Notes: a model not told the origin generated them from the letters alone. DNA of 64,000 bases from Acidobacteriaceae bacterium (GCA_019240405.1 JAFAYL010000045.1:1-64000), one strand, 5' to 3'; counted from the stretch's first letter, positions 33,572-42,961 are shown. Numbers and translations: made by a program.

Positions 33572-34768
33572 ATGCGGCACTACTTTTTGTTTCTTTCGAT
33601 AGCTGCCTTGTCTAGCAGCGTCGTGTTTGCCCAGCGTCCGGGCGGCGGGGGGGTTGGTGGAGGCGGCACCTCGCGAGGGGGAACATTCGGTTCGACAAAC
33701 CGATCAACCACGAACTCGAATCCGTTTCCGGGTTCAAGCGGCGGCCCTTCGCGATCGATTTTTCTGTTTGGGTCCGTGATGTTTGACGACGGCGCTAAGC
33801 CGAATACCGATATTCGGATCGAGCGGGTGTGCAACGGCAGTCCGCGGCTGGAAGGCCACACGGATTCTAAAGGCCGGTTCTCGCTACAGCTAGGGCAGGA
33901 TATAGCCGTCGATACCGATGCGAGTGAAGACCAATCGGCTGGAATTGGGGATGGGCGAGGCTTGTCATCATCAAGATCAACTGGTGGGAGGGGCGTGAGT
34001 TCGAGCGCGCTCTGGAATTGTGATTTGCGGGCGACCTATCCGGGATACCGCTCGGATTTGGTGAGTCTCGCGACGCGGAAATCGATGGACAACCCGGATC
34101 TGGGCACGATTGTTTTGCATCGTCTGGCAAATGTGCAGGGGTCAACGATCAGCGTGACGACAGCGCTCGCGCCGAAGCATGCGCAGAAGGAATATGAAAA
34201 GGGATTGCAGTTAGCGCAGAAGGGAGAGTTGGACGAAGCGGAAAGGCACTTGACGAAGGCGACCGACGCGTATCCGAAATACGCGATTGCCTGGTTCGAG
34301 TTAGGGCAGGTGCAACTCAGCGAAGGCAAAACTGAAAATGCGCGCAAGTCATACCAGGCCGCCATTTCGGCGGATGGAAAGTACGTGAGTCCTTACGATG
34401 CGCTCGCGCTCGTGTCCGCGAGAGAGCAGAAGTGGGAGGACGCAGCGAGCTTCAGCAAGCAAGTGATTCAGCTCAACCCGGTGGAGTTTCCGAGCTCGTA
34501 TTTCTATAACGCGTTGGCGAATTACAACCTGAAGAAGCCGAATGAGGCGGAGAAGAGCGCGAGGGAGGTTTTGAGGCTCGACACGGGGCATAAGTATCCT
34601 CAAGCCGAGAGCTTGGTGGCTGAGATTTTGGTTGACAAAGGGAATTATTCCGAAGCGGCGACGCATTTGCGAGCATATCTCGCGCTGGTTCCGAATGCAA
34701 AGAACGCGGATAATTTAAGGCAGGAACTGGCGAAGCTGGACCAGGCAAGCGCGCAGGCGAAGAAGTAG
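33572..34768 (+). CDS. Exported TPR protein
   Basis: 398 residues. Signal peptide (HYFLFLSIAALSSSVVFAQ), a Gly/Ser/Thr-rich linker (residues ~22-60), then a beta-sandwich-like segment with features of carboxypeptidase-regulatory domains (residues ~65-190: DGRGLSSSRSTGG insert, then ATYPGYRSDLVSL). From ~205 four or five tetratricopeptide repeats follow (AQKGELDEAERHLTKATDAY, YAIAWFELGQVQLSEG). Likely periplasmic or outer-surface scaffold. Confidence 0.85.
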   Translation: MRHYFLFLSIAALSSSVVFAQRPGGGGVGGGGTSRGGTFGSTNRSTTNSNPFPGSSGGPSRSIFLFGSVMFDDGAKPNTDIRIERVCNGSPRLEGHTDSKGRFSLQLGQDIAVDTDASEDQSAGIGDGRGLSSSRSTGGRGVSSSALWNCDLRATYPGYRSDLVSLATRKSMDNPDLGTIVLHRLANVQGSTISVTTALAPKHAQKEYEKGLQLAQKGELDEAERHLTKATDAYPKYAIAWFELGQVQLSEGKTENARKSYQAAISADGKYVSPYDALALVSAREQKWEDAASFSKQVIQLNPVEFPSSYFYNALANYNLKKPNEAEKSAREVLRLDTGHKYPQAESLVAEILVDKGNYSEAATHLRAYLALVPNAKNADNLRQELAKLDQASAQAKK

Positions 34769-34786
34769 ACGGAAGGGATTGCCTCG

Positions 34787-35086
34787 TCAGCGTAGTCCGG
34801 TCTTGTCCTTTAAACGCGCTATATCGGTGTCGTGCTCATAGAGCTTGGCAATAATGAGATCGAGTTTCGTGGTTACTTCGGACCTGAGGCTGTTCATCTC
34901 GTTCCTTAGGCTGTTCATTTCTCCGCGTAAGCTGTTCATTTCTCCGCGTAAACCGTTAATCTCTACGCGGAGTCCGCTCACCTCGGTTTTGATCCCTGTT
35001 ATTTGAACGAGATTGACGAGTAGAGCGACCACGATTGCGAAGGTTGGAAGGCCTACTGCAAGATACAGTTGCACGTTGGTCATCAT
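34787..35086 (-). CDS. Membrane-anchored coiled-coil protein with 7-residue repeats
   Basis: About 99 residues from ATG 35086. One transmembrane helix near the N terminus (LYLAVGLPTFAIVVALLV), then a perfect heptad ladder: GLRVEIN, GLRGEMN, SLRGEMN, SLRNEMN, SLRSEV, encoded by 21-bp tandem repeats (about 34885-34972). Leu at one position and Met/Ile at another give a classical coiled coil. Function unknown. Short proteins of this type are often annotated DUF1640-like or hypothetical. Confidence 0.75.
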   Translation of the reverse strand: MMTNVQLYLAVGLPTFAIVVALLVNLVQITGIKTEVSGLRVEINGLRGEMNSLRGEMNSLRNEMNSLRSEVTTKLDLIIAKLYEHDTDIARLKDKTGLR

Positions 35087-35148
35087 CGCGTTCGGAGCTC
35101 GGGGCCTCTGCATTCAGTCTATCGGAAGGCGCGGTACGCTGGAGTTTA

Positions 35149-35556
35149 GTGGCGTTACCTGAGCCGGCGCCAAATGGGGCGCGAGAAAAACTGGTAGAGG
35201 TCCGGCAGACTCTACTGGTTCTGCACAAGGCGTTGCTCGATTCCGAACGGACGTCTTATGAAATTGTGCACGGGCCGATAGCGTCGTCGGCGGCATTTTT
35301 GCAACTGCTGATCAACGACCACTGGTTTGCATGGTTGCGGCCGATAACCACGCTGGTCGTTTTGATCGATGAGACGCTTGCTGCGAAGAAACCGCCCGCA
35401 AGTTCCAAAGATTTTGAGCGCTTGGTGAATGACACACGCGCTCTACTTTCGCCATCGCGGGAAGCGAACGGGTTCTGGCAGCGCTATTCAGGCGTAATGC
35501 AGCGCGATCCCGGGGTCGCGGTGGTTCACGAAAAATTAGAGAAGCAGTTGGCGTGA
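35149..35556 (+). CDS. Helical protein of unknown function
   Basis: 135 residues from GTG 35149, with GGAG four bases upstream; the open frame to 35035 would overlap the divergent coiled-coil gene. Mostly helical (KLVEVRQTLLVLHKALLDSE, FLQLLINDHWFAWLRPITTL, DFERLVNDTRALLSPS). Its stop overlaps the SIMPL-gene GTG by 4 bp, so the two are probably co-translated. No family recognised. Confidence 0.7.
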   Translation: MALPEPAPNGAREKLVEVRQTLLVLHKALLDSERTSYEIVHGPIASSAAFLQLLINDHWFAWLRPITTLVVLIDETLAAKKPPASSKDFERLVNDTRALLSPSREANGFWQRYSGVMQRDPGVAVVHEKLEKQLA

Positions 35557-36251
35557 CACTCACCTCGCTTTGTCGTTCTGTAGGGACCTTGATCCTGCTG
35601 TGTGCTCCCGGTTTTCCGCAGGATGCAGGTAAGCCGGTACATGTCGTCCGCGCCTCCGGAGAAGCGACGGTTACGGCGAAACCGGATCGGGCACAGGTGA
35701 CGATTGGAGTTGTCAACCATGCTCCAACGGCGGAAGCTGCATCCGAACAGAACGCCGCGCAGACAACTCAGGCTTTTAAAGCAGTAAAGGACGCGCTTGG
35801 CGCCAAAGGAGAAATACAAACGAGGGGTTACTCGATTTCGCCTGATTATGAATATCCGAAAAATGGCGGCACTCCGAAGGTGACGGGATACAGCGCGACA
35901 AATACTGTTCTCGTAACCGTAGATGATCTTTCGCTGGTCGGAAAGGTCATTGATACCGCAACGCAAGCCGGAGCAAACAACATTAACGGTATTGCTTTCA
36001 TGCTGCGTGATGACCAAAGCTATAGGACTAAGGCGCTGGGCGAAGCAGCGTTAAAGGCGCGCGCCAGTGCAGAAGCGATTGCGAAGGCGCTGAACCTACA
36101 GGTGATCGGAATAGCGCAAGCGGAGTCTATCGAAACGAGAGCGCCCCAGCCTCTTATGCAGGCGGCCCTCGCTGCTCGGGCCACAACACCAGTAGAGACG
36201 GGCACTCTAGATATCCATGCGACTGTAAACGTGATGCTAGAAGTGAGATAG
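35553..36251 (+). CDS. Exported SIMPL-domain (DUF541) protein
   Basis: 232 residues, GTG start. Signal peptide (LCRSVGTLILLCAPGFPQ), then the SIMPL domain: VVRASGEATVTAKPDRAQVT, IQTRGYSISPDYEYP, GYSATNTVLVTVDDLSLVGK and EAALKARASAEAIAKALN. Homologues include the E. coli YggE periplasmic protein linked to oxidative stress. Convergent with the beta-helix gene. Confidence 0.92.
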   Translation: MTLTSLCRSVGTLILLCAPGFPQDAGKPVHVVRASGEATVTAKPDRAQVTIGVVNHAPTAEAASEQNAAQTTQAFKAVKDALGAKGEIQTRGYSISPDYEYPKNGGTPKVTGYSATNTVLVTVDDLSLVGKVIDTATQAGANNINGIAFMLRDDQSYRTKALGEAALKARASAEAIAKALNLQVIGIAQAESIETRAPQPLMQAALAARATTPVETGTLDIHATVNVMLEVR

Positions 36252-36262
36252 CTCCGGCGCGT

Positions 36263-37930
36263 TTATTGCGGAATTGCGCCCATATCGGGATGAGTTGAAC
36301 GCCCAAGAGCGAGATTTACTGGGTCGCCTGATTTGAATGAAACCGGCTGTTCTAAAGTGATCAGGTTCGAATTGTAATCAATGGATTTGATGCGAACAGG
36401 TTGATTCGCTCCGATTCTGATGAGATCGCCGGGCATTACGCCAAACCCGTCAGAAAAGAAACTGGCGTCGTGAACGCCAACCTGGCTCGTATTCTGGCCT
36501 GCGGCAGTTGTGGTGGTGAGATCGGCGCCTGCCCCGATCGCCGGAGATTCAGTTTTTAACTGGAAATTTCCGGCCGGGGCATCTTCGAACATCGGATCGC
36601 GCTCGATATCACCGAAGAAAAAATCCGGATAGTTCTGCTGCGCTTGTTTCAGGGATAGAGCGAGGCGTTGGGTGTCGTAGTAGATGATCGGGATGCCAGG
36701 GTGATCGCCGCTCGCGTCAGCATGAAGGATCAGATTGTTATAGAAGTAATTATTGTTAGGAAACGCCTGCCATTTTTGGACAGCGTGGTAGAGCTCGAAA
36801 CCTAAGTAATAGTTTCCAGGCGGCCAGTAGGGTTCCTGTGGCCCAGCCGTCTTGTCGCGATAGAAGATGTTATTCAGAACTCTATTACGGGTAAGAACGG
36901 ACGTGTCCGCAACCCATATATAAAGAGCGGCATGACCTGCGCCATACACTACGTTGTTGTAGATTCGATTGTCAGTCGCATCCTGGCGAATTCCGGAAAA
37001 CGTGTAAGCATATAAAGCGATGCCGTTATCCGCGAGAGGATGAGAGCTGGTTTTATTGACGACGTTGTAGCGGATGATGTTATGAGCGGAAGCGATCTGA
37101 AGGCCGGCTTTCGGATATGTGCATCCCTCGCCCGCATGCTCGATCCGGTTTCCGTCAACCAGGTTGTCATGCGAGCCGCGCGTGACATAGATGCCGCCGC
37201 CCCAGTACTGCTCGATTACATTCGCGCGGATCACGTTAAAAGCTGAAATCGCGTCTCCGTCGTTGATTACATCGATGGCGGCATGGCCGGCGTGTTTCAT
37301 CGTGTTGTGCTCGATCAAAACGCGCGTGCTGCCAGCAACGTAGATGTTGTCGCCTGTTCCTTCGCCGGACGGATTGCCTGTGGTATCAAACTCGTTGTTG
37401 CCGATCACCACATCGCTCGATGAGGTCAGCAGAATATCGGTGGCGCCGTGATTGTTAGTGAATTTGTTCTTCCGAAACGTGACGTGATGCGCGTTTCTTA
37501 AATAGATGATTCCGTTGTCGTCCGAAGTGTTGTCGAAGGATAAGCCTGAGATGTTTACCCAATCGTGATAAATAGCGAAAAAGAGGTTCCAACAAGCGTG
37601 GCCGGTGATAATCGGAGTCTCGTTTTTATAAGCCCTTATTGTGATGGGGTGTTCTTTTGTGCCGGCCGGAGGAAAGAAGCATGTATCGGGATAGTTGCCG
37701 CCGCGAGCAGACAAAGTATCGCCCTCGCGGAGCACGTATTGAGCGTGGTGAAACGTTTTCCAGGCGGTTTGGAGCGTTTTCCCATCAGCGTTGTCGTCGC
37801 CATTCGGGGATAGATAGTACTGAGTGCCTTCCGGGGCTTGCGAGCCAGTTCCGTGGCGTGAATCAGGAGACATAGCTGCGAGTAGGGTCAATTGAACCAC
37901 TATCGCGGCCCGGAAGCAGTTAGAAATCAT
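36263..37930 (-). CDS. Secreted right-handed parallel beta-helix protein
   Basis: About 555 residues from ATG 37930 (frame open to 37972). Signal peptide (CFRAAIVVQLTLLAAM), then QYYLSPNGDDNADGKTLQTA, the usual entry to pectate-lyase-like beta-helix domains, and many short beta-helix coils rich in NxI/VxxN motifs (HVTFRKNKFTNNHGATDILL; TRVLIEHNTMKHAGHAAIDV). The C-terminal ~110 residues form a separate beta domain. Polysaccharide-related activity is likely for the fold; specific substrate not assignable. Confidence 0.88.
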   Translation of the reverse strand: MISNCFRAAIVVQLTLLAAMSPDSRHGTGSQAPEGTQYYLSPNGDDNADGKTLQTAWKTFHHAQYVLREGDTLSARGGNYPDTCFFPPAGTKEHPITIRAYKNETPIITGHACWNLFFAIYHDWVNISGLSFDNTSDDNGIIYLRNAHHVTFRKNKFTNNHGATDILLTSSSDVVIGNNEFDTTGNPSGEGTGDNIYVAGSTRVLIEHNTMKHAGHAAIDVINDGDAISAFNVIRANVIEQYWGGGIYVTRGSHDNLVDGNRIEHAGEGCTYPKAGLQIASAHNIIRYNVVNKTSSHPLADNGIALYAYTFSGIRQDATDNRIYNNVVYGAGHAALYIWVADTSVLTRNRVLNNIFYRDKTAGPQEPYWPPGNYYLGFELYHAVQKWQAFPNNNYFYNNLILHADASGDHPGIPIIYYDTQRLALSLKQAQQNYPDFFFGDIERDPMFEDAPAGNFQLKTESPAIGAGADLTTTTAAGQNTSQVGVHDASFFSDGFGVMPGDLIRIGANQPVRIKSIDYNSNLITLEQPVSFKSGDPVNLALGRSTHPDMGAIPQ

Positions 37931-37988
37931 GCGCCTGAAATATAAGTTCAGGCCGAATGGACCGGCTCTCAATTTAGTGACCGGCGTT

Positions 37989-39734
37989 TCAGTGGGCTAC
38001 GGCCGCGCAGACGAGATCGCTGAGGCGCTCAAGATCTTGAGGCAAGTCTTTTCCCAGATGAATTCGCAGTAAGCGGCGCCCGCGATTCGCAAGAGTCTCA
38101 AAATCTTCTCTAGCTTGAGCTGCTTTTACAATGCCGAAGGTATACTTCTGCTGCGGTGCAGCTAGGTCCTCGGCATCATCGCATGTGATTTGCAAGAATA
38201 CGCCGGAATTCTGGCCGCCTTTGTACGCCTGACCGGTGCTGTGCAGGAATCTGGGTCCAAAGCCCAGAACTGTCGCGACGTGCTTCGATTCCACGATGTG
38301 CTTGCGAATATCGGCGAGCTTTGCTTCGTATTCGGGAAACATTGGGATATAGGCGAGTAAGCCAAAATAGTCACCCGGTGCGAGGCGGTCGACATGCGCA
38401 CGAATGATCGCACCTAACGTGTTTCCGCCATTCAGCAGGGACGCGGCATTTGCCGGGTCAGCAAACAACTCGATTCCATCTTGTTCGAAGATGGGCTGCT
38501 CGAAGGGAAGCGAACCGGTTTCTTCGAATGCAGCAGTTAACTTTCGCGCGGCAATTTTGCTCGCCTCAACATCGGGTTGGTCGAAAGGATTGATTCGAAT
38601 GATCGATCCGGCGACTACTGTTGCAATTTCCCATTGAAAGAATGCCTGGCCGAGATCATAGCGATTTTTTAGGACGATTCGTACGACTGGCTCGCCCGCG
38701 TACTCGAGCGCGGCAATGGCGGCATCAGTTACCGGATCGTTATCACTGATGCACTTGATATAAACGAAGACGCGATCTCTGCCGTAATTATCGAGATCAA
38801 ACAGAGGCTCCCGATCGATTGGAATGAGCCCGCGACCTTCTTTCCCGGTGGACTCCGCTAACAGTTGCTCAAGCCAGGCGCCCAGGCTGTACACGGAACG
38901 GGAGCAAATCAACGTGACCTTGTCGCGTCCGAATTCAGCGGCGGCGGTACCCAAGATCAGCCCGAGCGATACGCCCGGATTCCGGGCGGAATCGGTACTC
39001 TTGCACTTCTCGACCATGCCGGCCGCGCGGTTCAGGAACCTTTCGACATCGAGGCCCATCGCCGCAAATGGGATCATTCCGAAATCCGAAAGGGCCGAAT
39101 AGCGGCCTCCGATGCTCGGTATTCCGTGAAACAAGCGGCGAAAGCCCAGCTTTTGTGAAATTTTTTCGAGCTCAGAACCCGGATCTGTGATTGCAATGAA
39201 ATGATGTCCTGCACGACCGCCAACCGCCTTCTTCGTTTCATCGAAAAAGTACCGCATGAAGATATCCGGTTCGAGTGTTGTTCCCGATTTGCCCGAGACG
39301 CAAAACAGCGTGCGTGCCGGATCGATCCTGGTTCTCAAGCTGCGGATGTAGACGGGATCTGTCGAATCCAATACGAGCAGCTCAGGGAAACCCGCCTGCC
39401 TGCCGAAAGTATGGGCGAAGACCTCCGGACAGAGGCTCGAGCCGCCCATGCCGAGCAGCAGCATGTGACTGAAGCCGTCTTCCCGGACCTCAGCCGAAGC
39501 TGCCTTGAATTTTGAAAAGTTCGCGAGCTGCTCATCTACAATATTGAGCCAACCGAGCCAGTTGGTTTCATCTGTGTTTGTCCACAGAGAAGCATCTTTT
39601 TTCCAGAGCCGGTTGGTATTCCCGGCGTGGTCCCATTTTCTTGCAGCACGATGGAATGCATTTTCGAGATCGTCCGGCAGCGAAAAAGATAAGCTCCCGG
39701 TTTCGGCCGCGGTCTGAACGTTAGCGGAACTCAC
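37989..39734 (-). CDS. pgi: Glucose-6-phosphate isomerase (Tal-Pgi-type PGI part)
   Basis: Interconverts glucose-6-P and fructose-6-P. LLLGMGGSSLCPEVFAHTFG, LFCVSGKSGTTLEPDIFMRY, GGRYSALSDFGMIP and FLHSTGQAYKGGQNSGVFLQ are the active-site regions. The sequence type is that of the PGI half of bifunctional transaldolase-PGI proteins, but no transaldolase half is attached. The frame is open to GTG 39785; I chose GTG 39734, which has AAGGA upstream and overlaps rpiB by 14 bp, giving about 581 residues. Confidence 0.92.
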   Translation of the reverse strand: MSSANVQTAAETGSLSFSLPDDLENAFHRAARKWDHAGNTNRLWKKDASLWTNTDETNWLGWLNIVDEQLANFSKFKAASAEVREDGFSHMLLLGMGGSSLCPEVFAHTFGRQAGFPELLVLDSTDPVYIRSLRTRIDPARTLFCVSGKSGTTLEPDIFMRYFFDETKKAVGGRAGHHFIAITDPGSELEKISQKLGFRRLFHGIPSIGGRYSALSDFGMIPFAAMGLDVERFLNRAAGMVEKCKSTDSARNPGVSLGLILGTAAAEFGRDKVTLICSRSVYSLGAWLEQLLAESTGKEGRGLIPIDREPLFDLDNYGRDRVFVYIKCISDNDPVTDAAIAALEYAGEPVVRIVLKNRYDLGQAFFQWEIATVVAGSIIRINPFDQPDVEASKIAARKLTAAFEETGSLPFEQPIFEQDGIELFADPANAASLLNGGNTLGAIIRAHVDRLAPGDYFGLLAYIPMFPEYEAKLADIRKHIVESKHVATVLGFGPRFLHSTGQAYKGGQNSGVFLQITCDDAEDLAAPQQKYTFGIVKAAQAREDFETLANRGRRLLRIHLGKDLPQDLERLSDLVCAAVAH

Positions 39735-40176
39735 TTGCTTCAATTCCTTTGACCTTATTGAGGCGGCGCACGTGGCGCTCTTCACCGCTGAAGGTCGCTT
39801 GCAAGAAGGCCTGGGCCAAGTCTTGAGCGAGCATCGGTCCGACGATTCTGGCGCCTAAGACGAGAACGTTCATATCGTCATGTTCGACGCCTTGATGAGC
39901 GGAGTAGTGATCGTGACAGAGTCCGGCTCGAATTCCTTTGAATTTGTTTGCTGCGACAGAGACGCCGACACCGCTTCCGCAAACGAGGATTCCTCGCTCC
40001 GCTTGACCGGAGCGGATATCCTGCGCGACCAAAGCGGCGTAATCGGGATAGTCATCCGGCTTGCTGGGGTCAAATGTGCCCACATCGTGGACGGTATGGC
40101 CGCATCTTTTGACGAACTCGACCAACTCCTGTTTCATTTCGAAGCCTGCATGATCTGCGCCGATTGAGATTTTCAT
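39721..40176 (-). CDS. rpiB: Ribose-5-phosphate isomerase B
   Basis: 151 residues from ATG 40176 (KISIGADHAGFEMKQELVEF). GILVCGSGVGVSVAANKFKG holds the phosphate loop and the catalytic Cys, and GVEHDDMNVLVLGARIVG follows. Acts in the pentose-phosphate pathway. The upstream part of the open frame (to 40341) is antisense-like Arg-rich sequence within fabF and is not coding. Sits between the fabF-like gene and pgi in one minus-strand run. Confidence 0.95.
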   Translation of the reverse strand: MKISIGADHAGFEMKQELVEFVKRCGHTVHDVGTFDPSKPDDYPDYAALVAQDIRSGQAERGILVCGSGVGVSVAANKFKGIRAGLCHDHYSAHQGVEHDDMNVLVLGARIVGPMLAQDLAQAFLQATFSGEERHVRRLNKVKGIEASEFR

Positions 40177-40205
40177 GGCCGCTAAACATGATGCCACGGC
40201 TCGCT

Positions 40206-41414
40206 TCAAGCGCGCCGCATGATGAGCGCGGCGTTGAGGCCGCCGAATGCGAACGTGTTTGACATGGCGAATTCCAGATCCGCCAGACGTGGCGTATTCG
40301 GAACAACGTCTAGACCGCAAGCCGGATCGACGCTGGTGCAATTAACGGTTGGCGGAACGATGCCGTGATTGAGCGCGAGAATCGTCGCGATGGCTTCTAT
40401 GGCGCCTGCCGCTCCCAGGGTGTGGCCGTGCATAGATTTTGTCGAGCTGACAAGTAGAGAAGTGGAGTGGTTGGGAAAGATGCGGCGAATTGCCTCGCTT
40501 TCCGTCACGTCGTTGGCGAGTGTTCCGGTCCCGTGGGCATTGATGTAGTCAATGTCCGCAGCCGATCTACCTGCATCTTGGAGAGCCCACAGCATGGCCT
40601 TTGCCGGACCGTCCGAAGAGGGCTGGGTGATGTGGTATGCGTCTGAGCTCATTCCGAAGCCGACGATTTCGCCAAGAATTGTAGCGCCTCGCGCTTTCGC
40701 GCGTTCCCAGTTCTCCAGAACAAGCATTCCACCGCCCTCGCCGAGTGTGAGCCCCTTTCTGTCCGTAGAGAACGGGCGGCAAACATCGGGCGACACGACG
40801 CGCATGGCTTCCCAAGCTCGTAAGAGTCCTTCGCTAAACACGGCTTCGCTTCCGCCCGCGAGAGCTGCAGTAGCCTGGCCGGAGCGTACCAGCCAGAACG
40901 CTTGGCCCAAGGCGTGGTTCGAAGAGGAGCAGGCAGTCGAGACGGTGTAAGCCGGGCCGTGAATCCCGAATTCAAATGAGATCCGGCTCGCGCCCGCGTT
41001 CGCCATTGTGCGTGGAATTGTCAGCGGCGCAATACGCGGGTTGCCGTCTTTATAGAGGCGAAGATAACCTTCCTCTTCTGTGAATTGGCCACCAATGCTG
41101 CTGCCCGTAATGACAGCGGATTTGTCGGCCAGATCGCCGTTAAACGAGAGGCCACTCTGAGCGACTGCCTCACGTGCGGCAACGGTTGCGAGCTGCGCGA
41201 AGCGCTCCAGCATGATCAAATCCCTTTCCGTGAAGTGGTCCGAAGCGTTGAACGAGCGAGCTTCGGCTCCTTTCTGGAATTTATATGGAGGGTTGCCGGG
41301 GTCTTTTAACTGCGCAATTCCGGTTTCTCCGGCCGCCAAGCGATTCCAACATTCCGGAACCGTATTACCCAATGCGCAGACCAGGCCCAAGCCGGTTACT
41401 GCGACCCGGTTCAT
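40206..41414 (-). CDS. fabF: 3-oxoacyl-ACP synthase II-type ketosynthase
   Basis: 402-residue thiolase-fold ketosynthase. Cys in VSTACSSSNHALGQAF, first His in INAHGTGTLANDVTESEAI, Lys in STKSMHGHTLGAAGAIEAI with the second His; all present. The adjacent dedicated acp (4-bp ATGA overlap) and the absence of other fab genes suggest a specialised or secondary ketosynthase rather than housekeeping FabF (inference). Confidence 0.9.
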   Translation of the reverse strand: MNRVAVTGLGLVCALGNTVPECWNRLAAGETGIAQLKDPGNPPYKFQKGAEARSFNASDHFTERDLIMLERFAQLATVAAREAVAQSGLSFNGDLADKSAVITGSSIGGQFTEEEGYLRLYKDGNPRIAPLTIPRTMANAGASRISFEFGIHGPAYTVSTACSSSNHALGQAFWLVRSGQATAALAGGSEAVFSEGLLRAWEAMRVVSPDVCRPFSTDRKGLTLGEGGGMLVLENWERAKARGATILGEIVGFGMSSDAYHITQPSSDGPAKAMLWALQDAGRSAADIDYINAHGTGTLANDVTESEAIRRIFPNHSTSLLVSSTKSMHGHTLGAAGAIEAIATILALNHGIVPPTVNCTSVDPACGLDVVPNTPRLADLEFAMSNTFAFGGLNAALIMRRA

Positions 41415-41695
41415 GCCACTCCGGGCGGCACAGTTTGGTTCGTTTCCTCAACCACTCCACGCACGCCTTCGACGATATCCCGAACTGAGCGCATGTTTTG
41501 GACTCCTTCGTCGGGAATGTTGATCCCGAATTTCTCTTCGAGAGCGAAAACAATATTGATGCCGTCGAGTGAGTCGATTTTAAGTTGTTCGAGAGTGCTG
41601 TCTATCGATATGGTTTCGGCGGGGATGCGCTGCGTCTCGGCAATGATGCCGATCACTTCGGCGCTCAAATCATCAGTTTCTGGGTGTTCGGGCAT
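41411..41695 (-). CDS. Acyl carrier protein
   Basis: About 94 residues from ATG 41695. QLKIDSLDGINIVFALEEKF contains the DSL motif whose Ser carries phosphopantetheine. EVIGIIAETQRIPAETISID and IPDEGVQNMRSVRDIVEGV complete the fold. The frame is open to 41785 without support. Coupled to the following ketosynthase, for which it is the probable partner. Confidence 0.92.
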   Translation of the reverse strand: MPEHPETDDLSAEVIGIIAETQRIPAETISIDSTLEQLKIDSLDGINIVFALEEKFGINIPDEGVQNMRSVRDIVEGVRGVVEETNQTVPPGVA

Positions 41696-41834
41696 CTGAT
41701 GAAACTCATCATAACTCCCGATCTTTGGAGCGTCGGACCGGCAAAGATCCAAAAAAATGCCGGGCGCATGGCTTACACCCGGCAAAGCCAGAGGAGGGCA
41801 AATGAAGTGAATGCCGCCCCGTGCGGGCGGCTAG

Positions 41835-42806
41835 TCAACCAAGCAAACCGCCGTGGCCGAGCGATGCGATTTCCCATCCGCGGACCTTATATTTGGCCAG
41901 AACGGGAGGCAACACCAGGTCAAGGACGTTCGGCTTGGCAGAACGGAAACAGCAGGGCGCCGAAATCAATGCGATGTCGTCTTTGTAACTGAGCAACATG
42001 AGGTTGCCAGGCTCGACAGGCGCCAGAAAACGTTCAATTTGCGCACCTAAACGCACAATCGCACGGCCAAGAACATCTTCAGGACCTGCGGGCGCGGTGG
42101 TTGATGCAATCAGAATGGCAGAGGGTCTTGTGCGGAGCAGATGTTGAAGCGATCGCGTCACCTGCTCTTCTTCTTCGACTGCGGAAAGCGCGAAGCGAAC
42201 GGTCGCGCCAAAGCGCTCGAGCCGCGTGCGCACAACGCTTTCAAATAGAAGGCGGGCACGGTCGCCATGGACAGGATCGGTGTAGAGGACCGCGAGCGCG
42301 GCGTTGCGGATCGGACGGGCTTGCAGGATCTCTCCGCGCTCCTTTAAGATTGCCAAGATCGCTTCGAGTTGAGACTCGGCAATCGCGAATGGCGCGCTCT
42401 TGACGCTCGCGAGCTTCTCTCCGGCACGCACATGGCGAAAATTGGCAACGGTGGCGATCACGACACTGCTGGTGCAGTTAATTTGCTTTAGGAGCTCGTC
42501 GTCTACAAGCGCGCAGCAGTCTTCTGTGGCGATTAAATTTGCGCGTCCCCCAGCCGCGAGCCGAATTTCGACAGCGCCGCAGCACATTGCTCCGGCAACG
42601 GCCATAACCGCTTCGTCTTCGCTGACTTCTCCCTGCTCGAGCTCAGTAACCCAGACTTCATTCATGCCTTCCGTTTTGAGCAGCCGAACGTCCTCATCAC
42701 TCAAAACATGCCCTTTGGCGAGTAATTTTCTGCCGCCTGGCCGGAAAATGGTACAACAAAGAATTCGACCGGCGGATTCCTGCACATCCATAGTTAAAGC
42801 GCGCAC
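41835..42806 (-). CDS. Molybdopterin-binding (MoCF-like) domain protein
   Basis: 323 residues. GTG start at 42806 has GGAGG six bases upstream. The N-terminal half contains GRILCCTIFRPGGRKLLAKG and HVLSDEDVRLLKTEG, resembling MoeA-like substrate-entry domains. The C-terminal part has a MoCF-like alpha/beta core (PSAILIASTTAPAGPEDVLG, RLGAQIERFLAPVEPGNLML, FRSAKPNVLDLVLPPVL). Proteins of this kind accompany MocA-type transferases in molybdenum hydroxylase cofactor maturation. It leads the run to acp-fabF-rpiB-pgi, 139 bp before acp. Confidence 0.75.
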   Translation of the reverse strand: MRALTMDVQESAGRILCCTIFRPGGRKLLAKGHVLSDEDVRLLKTEGMNEVWVTELEQGEVSEDEAVMAVAGAMCCGAVEIRLAAGGRANLIATEDCCALVDDELLKQINCTSSVVIATVANFRHVRAGEKLASVKSAPFAIAESQLEAILAILKERGEILQARPIRNAALAVLYTDPVHGDRARLLFESVVRTRLERFGATVRFALSAVEEEEQVTRSLQHLLRTRPSAILIASTTAPAGPEDVLGRAIVRLGAQIERFLAPVEPGNLMLLSYKDDIALISAPCCFRSAKPNVLDLVLPPVLAKYKVRGWEIASLGHGGLLG

Positions 42807-42850
42807 TTCTTTCCTCCCTGAGAAGCACTAGTAATACTCACATGATCCCG

Positions 42851-42869
42851 GTACTAAGTATACTAGTAC
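42851..42869. promoter_or_regulatory. Palindromic operator candidate upstream of the molybdopterin-binding gene
   Basis: GTACTA (42851-42856) and TAGTAC (42864-42869) form a perfect 6-bp inverted repeat around AGTATAC. Related ACTAGTA/GTACT words recur at 42828-42836. The site is about 45 bp upstream of the gene start at 42806, inside an AT-rich 150-bp gap. Confidence 0.4.
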
Positions 42870-42961
42870 TATCCGCGCAAATCCACGAAAAAGTACTAAA
42901 AATTAAAAAATTTCTCAAAATGCGGGTTGGGTTTCCTGTATTTCGGAAAAATTCCGAAAAA

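Noticed and set aside
36361-36395. tRNA T-loop-like GGTTCGAATT
   Set aside because: Lies inside the beta-helix gene and has no acceptor or anticodon stem around it.
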